Below, in pieces: positions 8,905-18,328 of a stretch of 64,000 bases of DNA (position 1 is the first letter of the stretch; every line of letters begins with the position of its first letter). Origin of the DNA: Chitinophagales bacterium (GTDB lineage Bacteria; Bacteroidota; Bacteroidia; Chitinophagales; CAIOSU01); the NCBI GenBank assembly GCA_040877935.1, contig JBBDNB010000033.1:24495-88494 (forward strand). Reading direction: 5' to 3'. The position numbers and the translations under genes were made by a program. Under the pieces are notes generated by a model. The model made no database searches. It was given only the letters and a program-made list of their open reading frames with translations, and was not told the origin of the DNA.

Positions 8905-11457
8905 ATGTTCGATTTTAAAAAACTGGCAACCATCACTCTGATATTAGGGGTTTTTCAAATAATCAGCCCTCCTACTGTCTTCGCTCAATCAGAAGGAAGT
9001 AATGCAAATACTGACACAACAGTATTGGAAGGTTTTATTGAATCAGATCGCTCCTTGAGCTCAGGGAAAATTTATCTTGTACAGCACAATGTTAAAGTTG
9101 ATAAACAAGCTACTTTAAGCATTCCAGCCAATGTAACCATACTGTTTGACGAAAACACAACCATAGTAGTAGAGGGTGGATTAAATATAGAAGGCAGTCC
9201 AAATAATTTTGTTGTATTGAGTTCTAAAAACCCTGAATTTCTTGGTGAAGGAATTACTGTAAGAGGTGAATCCGACAGCAAAAACATCAATATCAGCTAT
9301 GCTACTTTCAACAAACTTACAATGCCTTTGCAATTTGACATGGATTGGTACAGACCATCTGTGAATATAGAAAACAATATTTTCAAAGGAATTAATACAG
9401 GTGAATCTGCTATTTCCATATCCAGCCCTTTAGTTACATTTCAGAACACCGCGAATAAAAAAGTAGAATTCGTATTTTCTAAAAATAATTTCGTCAACAA
9501 CTGGGCATCAATTTTTATTGAAAATTTCCAGGACAATATTATGGATCTGAGATTTAGAAATAACCTGATCAGCAATAATGTAGTCTATGGATTAGATAAA
9601 GGTATTCCTTCAAATACCCCATTATTTGGAATTTATGATCAAGAAGATAAAAGATTTCAAGCCCAGATTACGGACAATTCAATATTTGGAAATTACCAGA
9701 TCAATGCAAGCAATGATACTGTTATAAGAGAAATTAGTCTTGGAATACAAGGATCCGGAGAAAAATTCATGATAGAGAACAATTTCTTCAGATCCACTGA
9801 TCCTGATTATATTTCTTCAACTTTTGATCATTTTTATCAGAATAACTCTCTGCCATTAATGATTTCAAACAACACTAAAGACACCCCTTCTGCCAGTGCA
9901 CATGGACAAATATATAAAGTAGAAATTAATGGAGAAGCAGTTCCAGACTATGCGAAAATACCTGATGTGAGTTCAGCAGACGTTTCATTTACTGTTTATT
10001 TTAACAGACCGGTAAGAGAATTGGAAAATGAACATCTGAAATCCGTTTATTACGATACGATCAACAATCAAATAGTATCAAACGATGTTGGCATTAGCAA
10101 TGCTTCATTCAATGAGGACAATACGGTGTATGCTTTTAAACTGACCAATTCTTCCATATTAAAAAATGCACTGGGTTATCTCGTTCTAATGGGCTTTGAA
10201 GATCAGGAAGGCTTTGAAGTACCTGATTTTACAATTGGACAGCAAAATGCCATAAACCGCTACGGCAAAATGTATCAGGAAGGGCTTGCAAGCACTTATA
10301 TCCCTCCTGCAGAGGTTATCAGCAACAGAGGTGGCTATGTTCCTGAAGAAACAGATCTTGAAACTTTAGAGTCATTGAATGAATTGGGAGACTTGAGTTA
10401 TCTGGGTGCCTATACCTCTTTGGCCAAAACCTGGGAAGTTGGGGTTATGGCAGGTGCCTCAAACTATATGGGTGAAATGAGCTCAAAACTTATGGATAAA
10501 AATGAGTTCAATTTATCCCTCGGTGCCTATGCACAATATAATATTTCCAAATGGTTTTCAGCCCGATTAGGCTTTTTATATGCACGTATTTCAGGACTTG
10601 AAATTAACGACCCGGAACAAATCAGGCAAAAAAGAAACGGAAACTTCAGGAATGATATTTTTGAAGGAAGTCTATTATTACACTTCCACGTTTTACAGTA
10701 TGGTATCTCAAAAGGAGAGAAATTCTCGCCCAGTATATTTGCAGGTATAAGTGCATTTTATCACAATCCTCAATCGAGGATTATGCTGGGCAGAAATGCC
10801 AATGATGAGCCGGTCTATTATCAGATAGATGATAAAGATGTTTGGATCAATTTGAGAGAAGTAGGAACAGAAGGTCAGACTGTAGGAAGACCTGATTCAG
10901 ATCCCAATAGTGTTGCTATTAACGGAAGACAACCACCTGAAAAATATAGCAAAGTAGCTATTTCTGTCCCAATGGGAGTAGCCTTTGATTTTATTATACA
11001 AAAATCGTGGGTGATTGGTCTTGAAGCCGGCTTTAGACTTACATTTACTGATTATCTCGATGATGTTAGCGGATACTATTACGACAGGGCCAATTTGCAC
11101 CAGGCCATAGTTGATCAAAATTCAACCATAACAGGACAAACCGGTGGTGTATTTATAAAAGATGAAATTACTTTTAGTGACAATGCTGCTGATCCAAGTA
11201 GAAGCACTACTGTTCAAACAGAAGGTGGAGAATGGCATATGGCTCAATTGGTAAGCAATCAATCGCTCTACAAATTACCCAATTCAGAAGAATCTGCTAG
11301 CTCTGGAGCTAATCATGCCACAGATTTTGGTTCAGGAAGAAGAGGTTCCATAAACAGAGACTGGTTCGCTTTCTTTGGTATTAAAGTCAGTAAAGTCTTT
11401 GGTTTTGACCGCTACAAGAAAAAGCAAGATAAAGAGCTTGCCGGAGAAGAATTATAA
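8905..11457 (+). CDS. Exported beta-helix plus outer-membrane beta-barrel protein, partner of GldLM
   Basis: The 850-aa protein has a signal peptide ending at FAQSEG (about residue 28). Residues 60-330 show short strand-turn repeats rich in Asn, as in right-handed parallel beta-helices (IENNIFKG, FSKNNFVNN, FRNNLISNN, ITDNSIFGN, IENNFFRS). Residues 345-450 resemble an Ig-like linker. From residue 499 (YLGAYTSLAKTWEVGV) to the end there are amphipathic beta-strands of a DUF6089-like outer-membrane barrel, including GASNYMGEM and LGFLYARISG. It starts 8 bp after gldM, so it is translated with the motor genes. It sits where gldN normally is but shows no GldN likeness. Outer-membrane location and coupling to GldM are inferences. 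Confidence 0.78.
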   Translation: MFDFKKLATITLILGVFQIISPPTVFAQSEGSNANTDTTVLEGFIESDRSLSSGKIYLVQHNVKVDKQATLSIPANVTILFDENTTIVVEGGLNIEGSPNNFVVLSSKNPEFLGEGITVRGESDSKNINISYATFNKLTMPLQFDMDWYRPSVNIENNIFKGINTGESAISISSPLVTFQNTANKKVEFVFSKNNFVNNWASIFIENFQDNIMDLRFRNNLISNNVVYGLDKGIPSNTPLFGIYDQEDKRFQAQITDNSIFGNYQINASNDTVIREISLGIQGSGEKFMIENNFFRSTDPDYISSTFDHFYQNNSLPLMISNNTKDTPSASAHGQIYKVEINGEAVPDYAKIPDVSSADVSFTVYFNRPVRELENEHLKSVYYDTINNQIVSNDVGISNASFNEDNTVYAFKLTNSSILKNALGYLVLMGFEDQEGFEVPDFTIGQQNAINRYGKMYQEGLASTYIPPAEVISNRGGYVPEETDLETLESLNELGDLSYLGAYTSLAKTWEVGVMAGASNYMGEMSSKLMDKNEFNLSLGAYAQYNISKWFSARLGFLYARISGLEINDPEQIRQKRNGNFRNDIFEGSLLLHFHVLQYGISKGEKFSPSIFAGISAFYHNPQSRIMLGRNANDEPVYYQIDDKDVWINLREVGTEGQTVGRPDSDPNSVAINGRQPPEKYSKVAISVPMGVAFDFIIQKSWVIGLEAGFRLTFTDYLDDVSGYYYDRANLHQAIVDQNSTITGQTGGVFIKDEITFSDNAADPSRSTTVQTEGGEWHMAQLVSNQSLYKLPNSEESASSGANHATDFGSGRRGSINRDWFAFFGIKVSKVFGFDRYKKKQDKELAGEEL

Positions 11458-11478
11458 TTCTAAATGCAGCACCTATAT

Positions 11479-11516
11479 AAAAAAGCGGGCTGGAAAATTT
11501 TCCAGCCCGCTTTTTT
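11479..11516. terminator. Bidirectional rho-independent terminator
   Basis: A perfect 38-bp palindrome: 19-bp arms, GC-rich core GCGGGCTGG / CCAGCCCGC, flanked by A6 on the left and T6 on the right. It lies between the convergent 850-aa gene (end 11457) and clpX (end 11540), so it can stop transcription from both sides. Confidence 0.93.
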
Positions 11517-11539
11517 GTCTGTACTCAACGAACAGCTTT

Positions 11540-12778
11540 TTAAGCTGCCCTCAATTTAGACAAGATATTCTTATCTAATTTCTGCTTGCAATGGGCTTCA
11601 GTAACTATAAATTTATCTGTTTTCTGAGAAGGCAGGTCAAACATTGCATCTGTCATTATAGCCTCACAAATAGAACGTAAACCACGAGCACCAAGCTTGT
11701 ATTCAAAAGCCTGATCTACTATATAATTCAATGCAGCCTCTTCAAACTCAAGCTCTATAGATTCAAGTCTGAAAAGCTTTTTATACTGTTTTACCAAAGC
11801 ATTTTTGGGTTCAGTAAGAATGGCTCTTAATGCCTTTTTATCTAAAGGGTTCAAATAAGTAAGCACAGGCAAACGGCCAATCAATTCTGGAATCAATCCA
11901 AAAGATTTTAAATCCTGCGGACTGATGTATTGCAAGAGATTTTCAGAATCAACACTGTCCTTGCGCTTTTGTGCATTAAACCCGATTGACTGCGTATTCA
12001 ATCGCTTTTCGATATGCCTGTTCACGCCATCAAAGGCTCCACCACAAATAAACAGAATATTCGAAGTGTCAATCTTTACCATTTTCTGTTCGGGGTGTTT
12101 GCGCCCACCTTGTGGAGGTACACTTACTTCAGTACCTTCCAGAAGTTTTAGCATAGATTGTTGCACACCTTCTCCCGAAACATCACGGGTAATAGAAGGA
12201 TTGTCACCCTTGCGTGCAACTTTATCAATCTCATCAATATAGATAATACCTTTTTCGGCCAATTTTACATTGTAATTGCAAACCTGCAACAAGCGTGCAA
12301 GAATACTCTCGACATCCTCTCCCACATATCCAGCTTCAGTAAACACTGTAGCATCTACAATGCTAAAAGGGACATTCAAAAACTTAGATATCGATTTGGC
12401 CAATAAAGTTTTTCCAGTACCAGTTTCTCCTACAAGCAGTATATTGGATTTTTCAATTTCCACTCCATCCTGATCTTTCTTCTGATTCAAGCGCTTGTAG
12501 TGATTATAAACAGCAACGGAAAGGTATTTTTTAGCCTCATCCTGACCAATTACATAATCATCCAAAAACTTAAAGATGTCTTTTGGTTTAATAGTTTTAG
12601 GCAGATTGAAATGGAATTCATTTTCCTTCTGGTAAAGCTCTTCATCAATGATATCCTGAGCCTGAACAATACAGTTCTCACAAATATGTCCGTCAATTCC
12701 AGCTACCAGAATTTTCACCTCCTCTTTTCGCCTTCCGCAAAAAGAGCATTTCAATCCTTTATCTTTTCCTCCTACCAT
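11540..12778 (-). CDS. clpX: ATP-dependent Clp protease ATP-binding subunit ClpX
   Basis: The 412-aa length is normal for ClpX. The N-terminal zinc-binding domain has Cys11, Cys14, Cys33 and Cys36. The AAA+ module has Walker A GETGTGKT (117-124), pore loop GYVGED, Walker B IIYIDEID and the [11 protein letters not shown] segment. The ClpP-docking loop IGF is present in [10 protein letters not shown]. It unfolds tagged substrates and feeds them into ClpP in the cytoplasm. Its ATG overlaps the clpP stop by one base (TAATG), so the two are translationally coupled. Nothing is missing. Confidence 0.98.
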   Translation of the reverse strand: MVGGKDKGLKCSFCGRRKEEVKILVAGIDGHICENCIVQAQDIIDEELYQKENEFHFNLPKTIKPKDIFKFLDDYVIGQDEAKKYLSVAVYNHYKRLNQKKDQDGVEIEKSNILLVGETGTGKTLLAKSISKFLNVPFSIVDATVFTEAGYVGEDVESILARLLQVCNYNVKLAEKGIIYIDEIDKVARKGDNPSITRDVSGEGVQQSMLKLLEGTEVSVPPQGGRKHPEQKMVKIDTSNILFICGGAFDGVNRHIEKRLNTQSIGFNAQKRKDSVDSENLLQYISPQDLKSFGLIPELIGRLPVLTYLNPLDKKALRAILTEPKNALVKQYKKLFRLESIELEFEEAALNYIVDQAFEYKLGARGLRSICEAIMTDAMFDLPSQKTDKFIVTEAHCKQKLDKNILSKLRAA

Positions 12779-13464
12779 TACGATTTGTCCTCTTTCTTGG
12801 TACTTGTAAGTATTTCATCGATCATTCCGTATTCCAGGGCTTCATTCGATTTCATCCAATAATCCCTATCGGAATCGCGTTCAACATCTTCCATTTTTTT
12901 TCCGGTATGCTCGCTGATAATTTCGTACAATTCTGTTTTTAACTTCAGGATTTCACGCGTTGTGATCTCTATATCACTGGCTTGTCCACCCGCGCCACCA
13001 AGCGGTTGGTGAATCATTACCCTGCTGTGGCGAAGTGCTGTTCTTTTTCCTTTGGCTCCGGCACATAAAAGTACTGCTGCCATTGAAGCAGCCATTCCTG
13101 TACAAATAGTGGAAACATCAGGACTTATAATTTGCATGGTGTCGTAAATTCCAAGACCGGAATAAACCATTCCACCAGGACTGTTGATATACAATTGCAC
13201 ATCCCTTTTCGGATCTGAAGATTGCATAAATAGCAACTGCGCCTGAACTATACTGGCTACATAATCATCAACCGGGCTGGCAAGAAATATAATCCTGTCC
13301 ATCATTAACCTTGAAAACACATCAAGTGCCTGTACATTCATCGGGCGTTCTTCTATAATGTATGGTGTGAGATTGGTGACAGTCGATGAGAAATAATTAT
13401 CGAGGTGCATGCTACTAAAGCCTTTGTCTTTAACAGCGTATTTCTTAAATTCTTCGTAATTCAT
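12778..13464 (-). CDS. clpP: ATP-dependent Clp protease proteolytic subunit ClpP
   Basis: The 228-aa protein carries the serine protease triad: Ser127 in GMAASMAA, His152 in MIHQPLGG and Asp197 in VERDSDRD. It assembles a tetradecameric chamber with ClpX, encoded immediately downstream with a one-base overlap. The start at 13464 gives an N-terminal extension (about 30 residues before the mature-type segment) that may be a propeptide. The trigger factor gene lies upstream in the same direction (52-bp gap), giving the widespread tig-clpP-clpX order. Confidence 0.98.
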   Translation of the reverse strand: MNYEEFKKYAVKDKGFSSMHLDNYFSSTVTNLTPYIIEERPMNVQALDVFSRLMMDRIIFLASPVDDYVASIVQAQLLFMQSSDPKRDVQLYINSPGGMVYSGLGIYDTMQIISPDVSTICTGMAASMAAVLLCAGAKGKRTALRHSRVMIHQPLGGAGGQASDIEITTREILKLKTELYEIISEHTGKKMEDVERDSDRDYWMKSNEALEYGMIDEILTSTKKEDKS

Positions 13465-13516
13465 TTATTTGTATTTATATCTGTTTTCTGTTAAAAACCC
13501 AAAAGCGGGAAATTGT

Positions 13517-14884
13517 TTACTCCACTAATTTTTTAAACTCCTCAAGTGAAATCTCTTTTTCTTTTGTTTTCACTTGATTTCGAATATAATCAAATAATTT
13601 TTCTTCATTAAGTTGTTCGTATATCTTTTGTGTTTGTTCCTTGTTCTTTAATACAAGACTCTCTGCAAAAGAATTTAGTTGCTCCTCCCCCAACATGGAT
13701 GCATTCATTCCAAATTGCTGGGTTATCATTGCTTTAGCCTTTTCTCGAACTTCCTCTTCTGTAACTTTTATATCCTGCGCTTTGGCAATTTTATTACTAA
13801 TCAAGCTCCATTTCAGGTTTTGAGCAAAATTATCGTATTCTTTTTCCAGTTGTTCATCAGAAATCGGTTGCTCATTGGAAAGCTTGATCCATTTTTTGAG
13901 GAATTCATTCGGGAGCGATATTTCTGTTTTCTCAATCAGCAATTTGAAAATATCCTGATTTAATCTACTTATCGTTCCCTGTTCAAAGGCTTTATCAATC
14001 TCTCCTTTAATCTTTTCTTTTAATTCATCCACAGATTTCACTTCACCTTCACCGAACAACTTGTCAAATATTTCCTGATTTAATTCCGCTGGAATCTTTC
14101 TGTCAATTCTATTTAAAGTCATTCTGAATTTAGAATTCATTCCTTCCGGAGCATCACCTTCTAACGCGAGATATGCTGAGTTGATTTCTTTTTGGTCTTT
14201 ATCAAAGTCCTCATAAATATTTACATCAACGGTATCATTAAGTTTTAGATCAGCAAGCTCTTTTTTCAACTTGTCTGATTTCACATCGTCAAAGGCAAGA
14301 TGTGCAGATTCATTTACTACGCCACTTTCTTTCACATTTCCATCAGCATCCAGTTCTTCTAATTTCACTTCCATTTCATCACCTGCTTTCAGACCGCTTT
14401 CCGGGTTTTCCGTTTCACCAAACTGCAACTTAATGCGATCAAGCTCCTCTTCTATCTGCTTGTCCTCAACTTTTATCTTGTACTTTTCAACTTCTGTATT
14501 GTCTTCTAATGCAGAGATTTCAAATTCAGGGCTCAAGCCCAATTCATAGACAAACTCCAAATCAATTGGGTTTTTCAAATTAATATCCTGAGGATTTTCA
14601 TCAACTTTAGGGATAGGGTTTCCCAGAATATTGATCTCATTTTCCTTTAAATAAGTACCGATTTGCGTTTCAAGCATTTTATTGAGTTCTTCTGCCAGCA
14701 CCTTGTCACCAAAACGTTTTTTCACAACGGAAACAGGCACGTTACCTTTTCTAAACCCTTTGATATCAACTTGCTTGCTTAATTTTTTTATGGATTGTTC
14801 TACCTCGGGTAAATAATCCTCTTTGGCAATATTTACTTTCAATAAAGCATTGAGTCCGTCTTTATCCTCCTTTACAATATTCAC
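13517..14884 (-). CDS. tig: Trigger factor, ribosome-associated chaperone
   Basis: The 455-aa protein has an N-terminal ribosome-binding domain with the signature GFRKGNVPVSVVKKRFG, a middle FKBP-like region (around LKAGDEMEVKLEELD) and a long helical C-terminal arm. It shelters nascent chains at the ribosome exit. A GTG start at 14884 (VNIVKED) is chosen: it begins at the conserved N terminus, and any upstream ATG in frame would lie inside the terminator hairpin (14909-14942) or the tRNA-Leu gene. It is followed by clpP and clpX in the usual order. Confidence 0.95.
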   Translation of the reverse strand: MNIVKEDKDGLNALLKVNIAKEDYLPEVEQSIKKLSKQVDIKGFRKGNVPVSVVKKRFGDKVLAEELNKMLETQIGTYLKENEINILGNPIPKVDENPQDINLKNPIDLEFVYELGLSPEFEISALEDNTEVEKYKIKVEDKQIEEELDRIKLQFGETENPESGLKAGDEMEVKLEELDADGNVKESGVVNESAHLAFDDVKSDKLKKELADLKLNDTVDVNIYEDFDKDQKEINSAYLALEGDAPEGMNSKFRMTLNRIDRKIPAELNQEIFDKLFGEGEVKSVDELKEKIKGEIDKAFEQGTISRLNQDIFKLLIEKTEISLPNEFLKKWIKLSNEQPISDEQLEKEYDNFAQNLKWSLISNKIAKAQDIKVTEEEVREKAKAMITQQFGMNASMLGEEQLNSFAESLVLKNKEQTQKIYEQLNEEKLFDYIRNQVKTKEKEISLEEFKKLVE

Positions 14885-14908
14885 TTTATAATTTGATTTT
14901 AATGAAGT

Positions 14909-14942
14909 AAAAAAAAGCCCCATCCAATATGGAGGAGCTTTA
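14909..14942 (-). terminator. Rho-independent terminator after tRNA-Leu
   Basis: Read on the minus strand, AAAGCTCCTCCA, loop TAT, TGGATGGGGC, then eight T. The stem is about 12 bp with one bulge and one G-T pair. It separates the tRNA-Leu transcript from trigger factor. Confidence 0.8.
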
Positions 14943-14953
14943 ACCTTATACAG

Positions 14954-15035
14954 TGCGGGTGGAGGGACTCGAACCCCCATGCCTCGCAGCACTAGATCCT
15001 AAGTCTAGCGTGTCTACCAATTTCACCACACCCGC
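14954..15035 (-). tRNA. tRNA-Leu (anticodon TAG)
   Basis: An 82-nt gene with the 7-bp acceptor stem GCGGGTG/CACCCGC, D-arm with GGTAGACACG, anticodon stem CTAGA/TCTAG around loop CTTAGGA (anticodon TAG), a class II variable arm, and T-arm GGGGGTTCGAGTCCCTC. CCA is not encoded. It reads codons CTA and related CTN. Confidence 0.95.
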
Positions 15036-15046
15036 GAAAAGAGTCA

Positions 15047-15077
15047 CAAAAATAACCCAAATAAATGGAACAGCCAA
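15047..15077 (-). promoter_or_regulatory. Bacteroidetes-type promoter of tRNA-Leu
   Basis: On the minus strand TTG at 15077-15075, a 20-bp spacer, then TATTTTTG (15054-15047) fits the Bacteroidetes consensus TTTG-N19-21-TAnnTTTG. The tRNA 5' end is 12 bp further on. Confidence 0.65.
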
Positions 15078-15155
15078 CGCCTAAGTAAATTTATTGGTCT
15101 TAAACAGTGTTGGGAACACATAATCTCATAAATTTACTGCAAGAAGGCTAATAAC

Positions 15156-17372
15156 ATGACCGAACTATCTACTATAGAGCGACAGCAGGAAAATAAAGAA
15201 ATCCTAAAGCAATACAGGCAGCTTCTGCGTGTAATTAAACCGCAATTGCAGAAAGGCGACAAGCAACTCATTCGCCAGGCTTTTGAAACTGCAATGGAGG
15301 CGCACAAAGAAATGCGCAGAAAATCAGGGGAGCCTTATATTATGCATCCTTTGGCTGTTGCACAGATCACCGCAGATGAAATAGGCTTAGGGCCAATTTC
15401 TGTAGTATGCGCATTATTGCACGATGTAGTAGAGGACACAGAGCTCACCCTGGAAGACATACAAAGAGATTTCGGCTCAAATGTGGCCAAAATCATTGAT
15501 GGGCTTACTAAAATATCAGGAGTATTTGATCTGCAAACTTCTGCACAGGCAGAAAATTTCAGGAAATTGCTACTAACCCTTACCGATGATGTGCGCGTGA
15601 TATTGATAAAAATAGCTGATCGAACACACAATATGCGCACGATGGGAAGTATGCCCCGGCACAAGCAATTGAAAATCGCCTCTGAAACAGCATTCTTGTA
15701 TGCTCCGCTTGCACACAGGCTGGGGTTGTATGCCATTAAATCGGAGTTGGAAGACCTCTCAATGAAATACACCGAAGCCGAGGTCTATAAAATGATTGCA
15801 AAAAAACTAAACGAGACAAAGAGAGAAAGAAGCCGCTATATAAATGAATTTATTAAACCACTTAAAGCCCGCTTACAGGATTCAGGTTTAAAATTCGATA
15901 TTGTTGGCAGACCCAAGTCCATCCATTCCATATGGTCAAAGATGAAAAAGAAGGGCGTAGAATTTGAGGAGGTTTATGACTTGTTTGCTGTAAGAATAAT
16001 AATTGACGTTCTACCAGAAAAAGAAAAATCCGAATGCTGGAGGGTTTATTCTTTGGTAACTGATACCTATCGTCCAAACCCGGGAAGATTAAGAGATTGG
16101 GTATCCACACCCAAAGCAAATGGTTATGAGGCATTGCACATCACTGTAATGGGGCCTAAGGGAAAATGGGTAGAAGTACAGATTCGAACAGAACGTATGG
16201 ATGAAATTGCTGAAAAGGGTTATGCAGCACACTGGAAATACAAAGAAGATTCAGCAGACAATATGCTGGATGACTGGCTTACCCGTATTCGTGAATTGCT
16301 TCAAAATCCAGAATCCAGTGCCCTTGATTTTGTGAATGATTTTAAACTCAACCTGTTTTCTGACGAAATATATGTTTTCACGCCTAAAGGCCAATTGCGA
16401 ATTCTACCTAAAGGTGCCACAAGCTTAGATTTTGCTTTTGATATTCATACAGATATTGGAGCAAAATGTATCGGAGCAAAAGTAAATCACAAACTTGTAC
16501 CGCTGAGCTATAAACTCAGAAATGGCGACCAGGTAGAAATTATAACATCCAGGAAACAAAAACCTACTGAAGACTGGCTCAACCTTGTTGTCACAGGTAA
16601 GGCTAAAGCCAAAATAAAATCTTCGCTTAAAGATGAAAAAAGAGCAATTGCAGAAGATGGAAAAGAAATACTCAAAAGAAAACTCAAAGGACTGAAAGCA
16701 CCCTGGTCGGAAACACTGGTGCACGAAATCACCTCTTTTTACAGCTATAAAACCAGCCTTGATCTGTTTTACAATATTGCGCAACAAAAAGTTGATCTAA
16801 GCAAACTCAACAATGTGAAAATTGTAAAAGATCAAATCATTGACCAGAAGAAAAATGATGAAATTGTTTTAGAAGAAAAAGAAGAAAGTGTAGAAGACAG
16901 TATTCGAAACAAACTGCAAAAAAATGCAGAACTACTCATTTTTGATGAATCTGCCGATAATATTGATCACAAATTTGCACCTTGCTGCAACCCAATTCCT
17001 GGAGATGATGTTTTTGGATTTATTACTGTCAATGAAGGCATTAAAATCCATAAAACAAGTTGCCCCAATGCCGTACAATTGATGTCCAATTACGGTTATC
17101 GTATCGTAAAAACCAAATGGACCAAACAACACGGCATTGCATTTTTGACAGAAGTAAAAGTCAGCGGATTGGATGATGTAGGCATTATGAACAAGATTAC
17201 TACAATTATTTCCGGAGAGCTTAAACTCAATATGCAAAGCCTTTCAATTGACGGAAAAGACGGTATCTTTGAAGGATTGATAAAAGTTTATGTTAACAAT
17301 ACAGAAGAACTGGACCAACTTATTAATAAACTTAAAAGTGTAGATGGAATTCTATCGGTTAACAGATTGTGA
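15156..17372 (+). CDS. Bifunctional (p)ppGpp synthetase/hydrolase, Rel/SpoT type
   Basis: The 738-aa protein has the full long-RSH layout. The N-terminal HD hydrolase contains CALLHDVVEDTE (the HDxxED motif is intact, so hydrolase activity is expected). The synthetase domain includes GRPKSIHSIWSKMKKKG and YEALHITVMGPKG. A TGS domain follows (about residues 405-465, VFTPKGQLRILPKGAT), then a conserved-cysteine segment CCNPIPGDD and a C-terminal ACT domain (about 660-738). It makes and degrades the stringent-response alarmone in the cytoplasm. The intact hydrolase motif argues against a RelA-only enzyme. The downstream fur-type gene is co-directional, 65 bp away. Confidence 0.97.
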   Translation: MTELSTIERQQENKEILKQYRQLLRVIKPQLQKGDKQLIRQAFETAMEAHKEMRRKSGEPYIMHPLAVAQITADEIGLGPISVVCALLHDVVEDTELTLEDIQRDFGSNVAKIIDGLTKISGVFDLQTSAQAENFRKLLLTLTDDVRVILIKIADRTHNMRTMGSMPRHKQLKIASETAFLYAPLAHRLGLYAIKSELEDLSMKYTEAEVYKMIAKKLNETKRERSRYINEFIKPLKARLQDSGLKFDIVGRPKSIHSIWSKMKKKGVEFEEVYDLFAVRIIIDVLPEKEKSECWRVYSLVTDTYRPNPGRLRDWVSTPKANGYEALHITVMGPKGKWVEVQIRTERMDEIAEKGYAAHWKYKEDSADNMLDDWLTRIRELLQNPESSALDFVNDFKLNLFSDEIYVFTPKGQLRILPKGATSLDFAFDIHTDIGAKCIGAKVNHKLVPLSYKLRNGDQVEIITSRKQKPTEDWLNLVVTGKAKAKIKSSLKDEKRAIAEDGKEILKRKLKGLKAPWSETLVHEITSFYSYKTSLDLFYNIAQQKVDLSKLNNVKIVKDQIIDQKKNDEIVLEEKEESVEDSIRNKLQKNAELLIFDESADNIDHKFAPCCNPIPGDDVFGFITVNEGIKIHKTSCPNAVQLMSNYGYRIVKTKWTKQHGIAFLTEVKVSGLDDVGIMNKITTIISGELKLNMQSLSIDGKDGIFEGLIKVYVNNTEELDQLINKLKSVDGILSVNRL

Positions 17373-17437
17373 TCATTGAAAATTTACACCTACTCTTCAA
17401 TGTTAGGAGATTTTAAAATTTTATTGTATAATTAGAT

Positions 17438-17908
17438 ATGGCTTTGATAAAAAATCAAAAAGAGCGCTTTGCAGAAATCAAAAGCATTTTTTCCAATTAT
17501 TTGGAAAAAAACAAACAGAGGAAAACTCCTGAGCGCTTTACAATTTTAGAAGAAATATATATGCGCAGCGATCATTTTGATGCCGAGACGCTATATATTC
17601 AAATGAAAAACAAAAATTACAATGTTAGCCGTGCAACAGTTTACAATACCCTGGAACTGCTTGTGGCCAGCAATTTAGTCACCAAACATCAATTTGGCGA
17701 CAACTCTGCCCAGTACGAAAAATCCTATGGGTACGGACAGCACGATCATATCATTCTCACCGACAAAGGACAAGTACTCGAGTTTTGCGACCCGCGTATT
17801 GAAAATATCAAAGCTACACTCGAAGAAGTCTACAATATTAAAATTCACAATCATTCCCTTAATTTTTACGCAACTACAACAGAAGAAAGTAAAAAAGACA
17901 ATTCATAA
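17438..17908 (+). CDS. Fur-family metal-dependent transcriptional repressor
   Basis: The 156-aa protein has a winged-helix DNA-binding domain (KTPERFTILEEIYMRSDHFDA, then RATVYNTLELL, about residues 22-75) and a dimerisation/metal domain with GQHDHIIL, a reduced form of the HHHDH motif. The C-terminal CxxC pairs that hold structural zinc in many Fur and PerR proteins are absent; only one Cys (in EFCDP) is visible. It could be Fur, PerR or Zur and the sequence does not decide. Nearby dps (21024) is a typical target of such regulators, but no operator was identified. Confidence 0.9.
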   Translation: MALIKNQKERFAEIKSIFSNYLEKNKQRKTPERFTILEEIYMRSDHFDAETLYIQMKNKNYNVSRATVYNTLELLVASNLVTKHQFGDNSAQYEKSYGYGQHDHIILTDKGQVLEFCDPRIENIKATLEEVYNIKIHNHSLNFYATTTEESKKDNS

Positions 17909-17970
17909 GCATCAATGAACTTGGATGGGCTAAAATAGTTTCAGTATATTTACCATCAAAATACGGACAT

Positions 17971-18312
17971 ATGGAATACAGCATAGAATCAAGAGACAAT
18001 GCCAGCATTATCACCATGGAAGGCAGCCTTTTGGCAGATGTACAATCAAGAGATATCCTCCAAAAAGTAACAGAGCTCATTCAGAATGAACAAGTCAATT
18101 TTGTTATGGAAATGAGCGAACTGAAATTCATAAACAGCTCCGGATTGGGCATGCTTTTAACTTGCCTTACCAAAGCCCGAAAAGCCGGTGGGGATGTAAT
18201 TCTTGCCAATATGCCAGAGCAAGTCAGCAATTTGTTGGTCATCACCAAACTCAATTCAATTTTCAATACCGCAGATTCCTTAGAAGAAGGATTGGAAAAA
18301 TTTAATTCATAA
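17971..18312 (+). CDS. STAS-domain anti-sigma-factor antagonist-like protein
   Basis: The 113-aa single-domain STAS protein carries the phosphorylation-site motif FINSSGLGML (Ser pair near residues 54-55). In the family a kinase/anti-sigma partner phosphorylates this Ser and a PP2C phosphatase reverses it. Neither partner is adjacent, so it acts in trans or in a different partner-switch pathway. It is placed between the Fur-type gene (62-bp gap) and purA (16-bp gap) on the same strand, so it is probably co-transcribed with purA. Confidence 0.9.
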   Translation: MEYSIESRDNASIITMEGSLLADVQSRDILQKVTELIQNEQVNFVMEMSELKFINSSGLGMLLTCLTKARKAGGDVILANMPEQVSNLLVITKLNSIFNTADSLEEGLEKFNS

Positions 18313-18328
18313 GCCCGCTTTTAAACAG

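Noticed and set aside
8905..11457. Calling the third gene gldN by position
   Set aside because: GldN is about 300 aa with a different fold. This product is 850 aa with beta-helix and barrel character.
14885..14992. Upstream ATG start for trigger factor giving a 491-aa protein
   Set aside because: The extension would be translated from the tRNA-Leu gene and its terminator; the conserved N terminus begins at the GTG at 14884.
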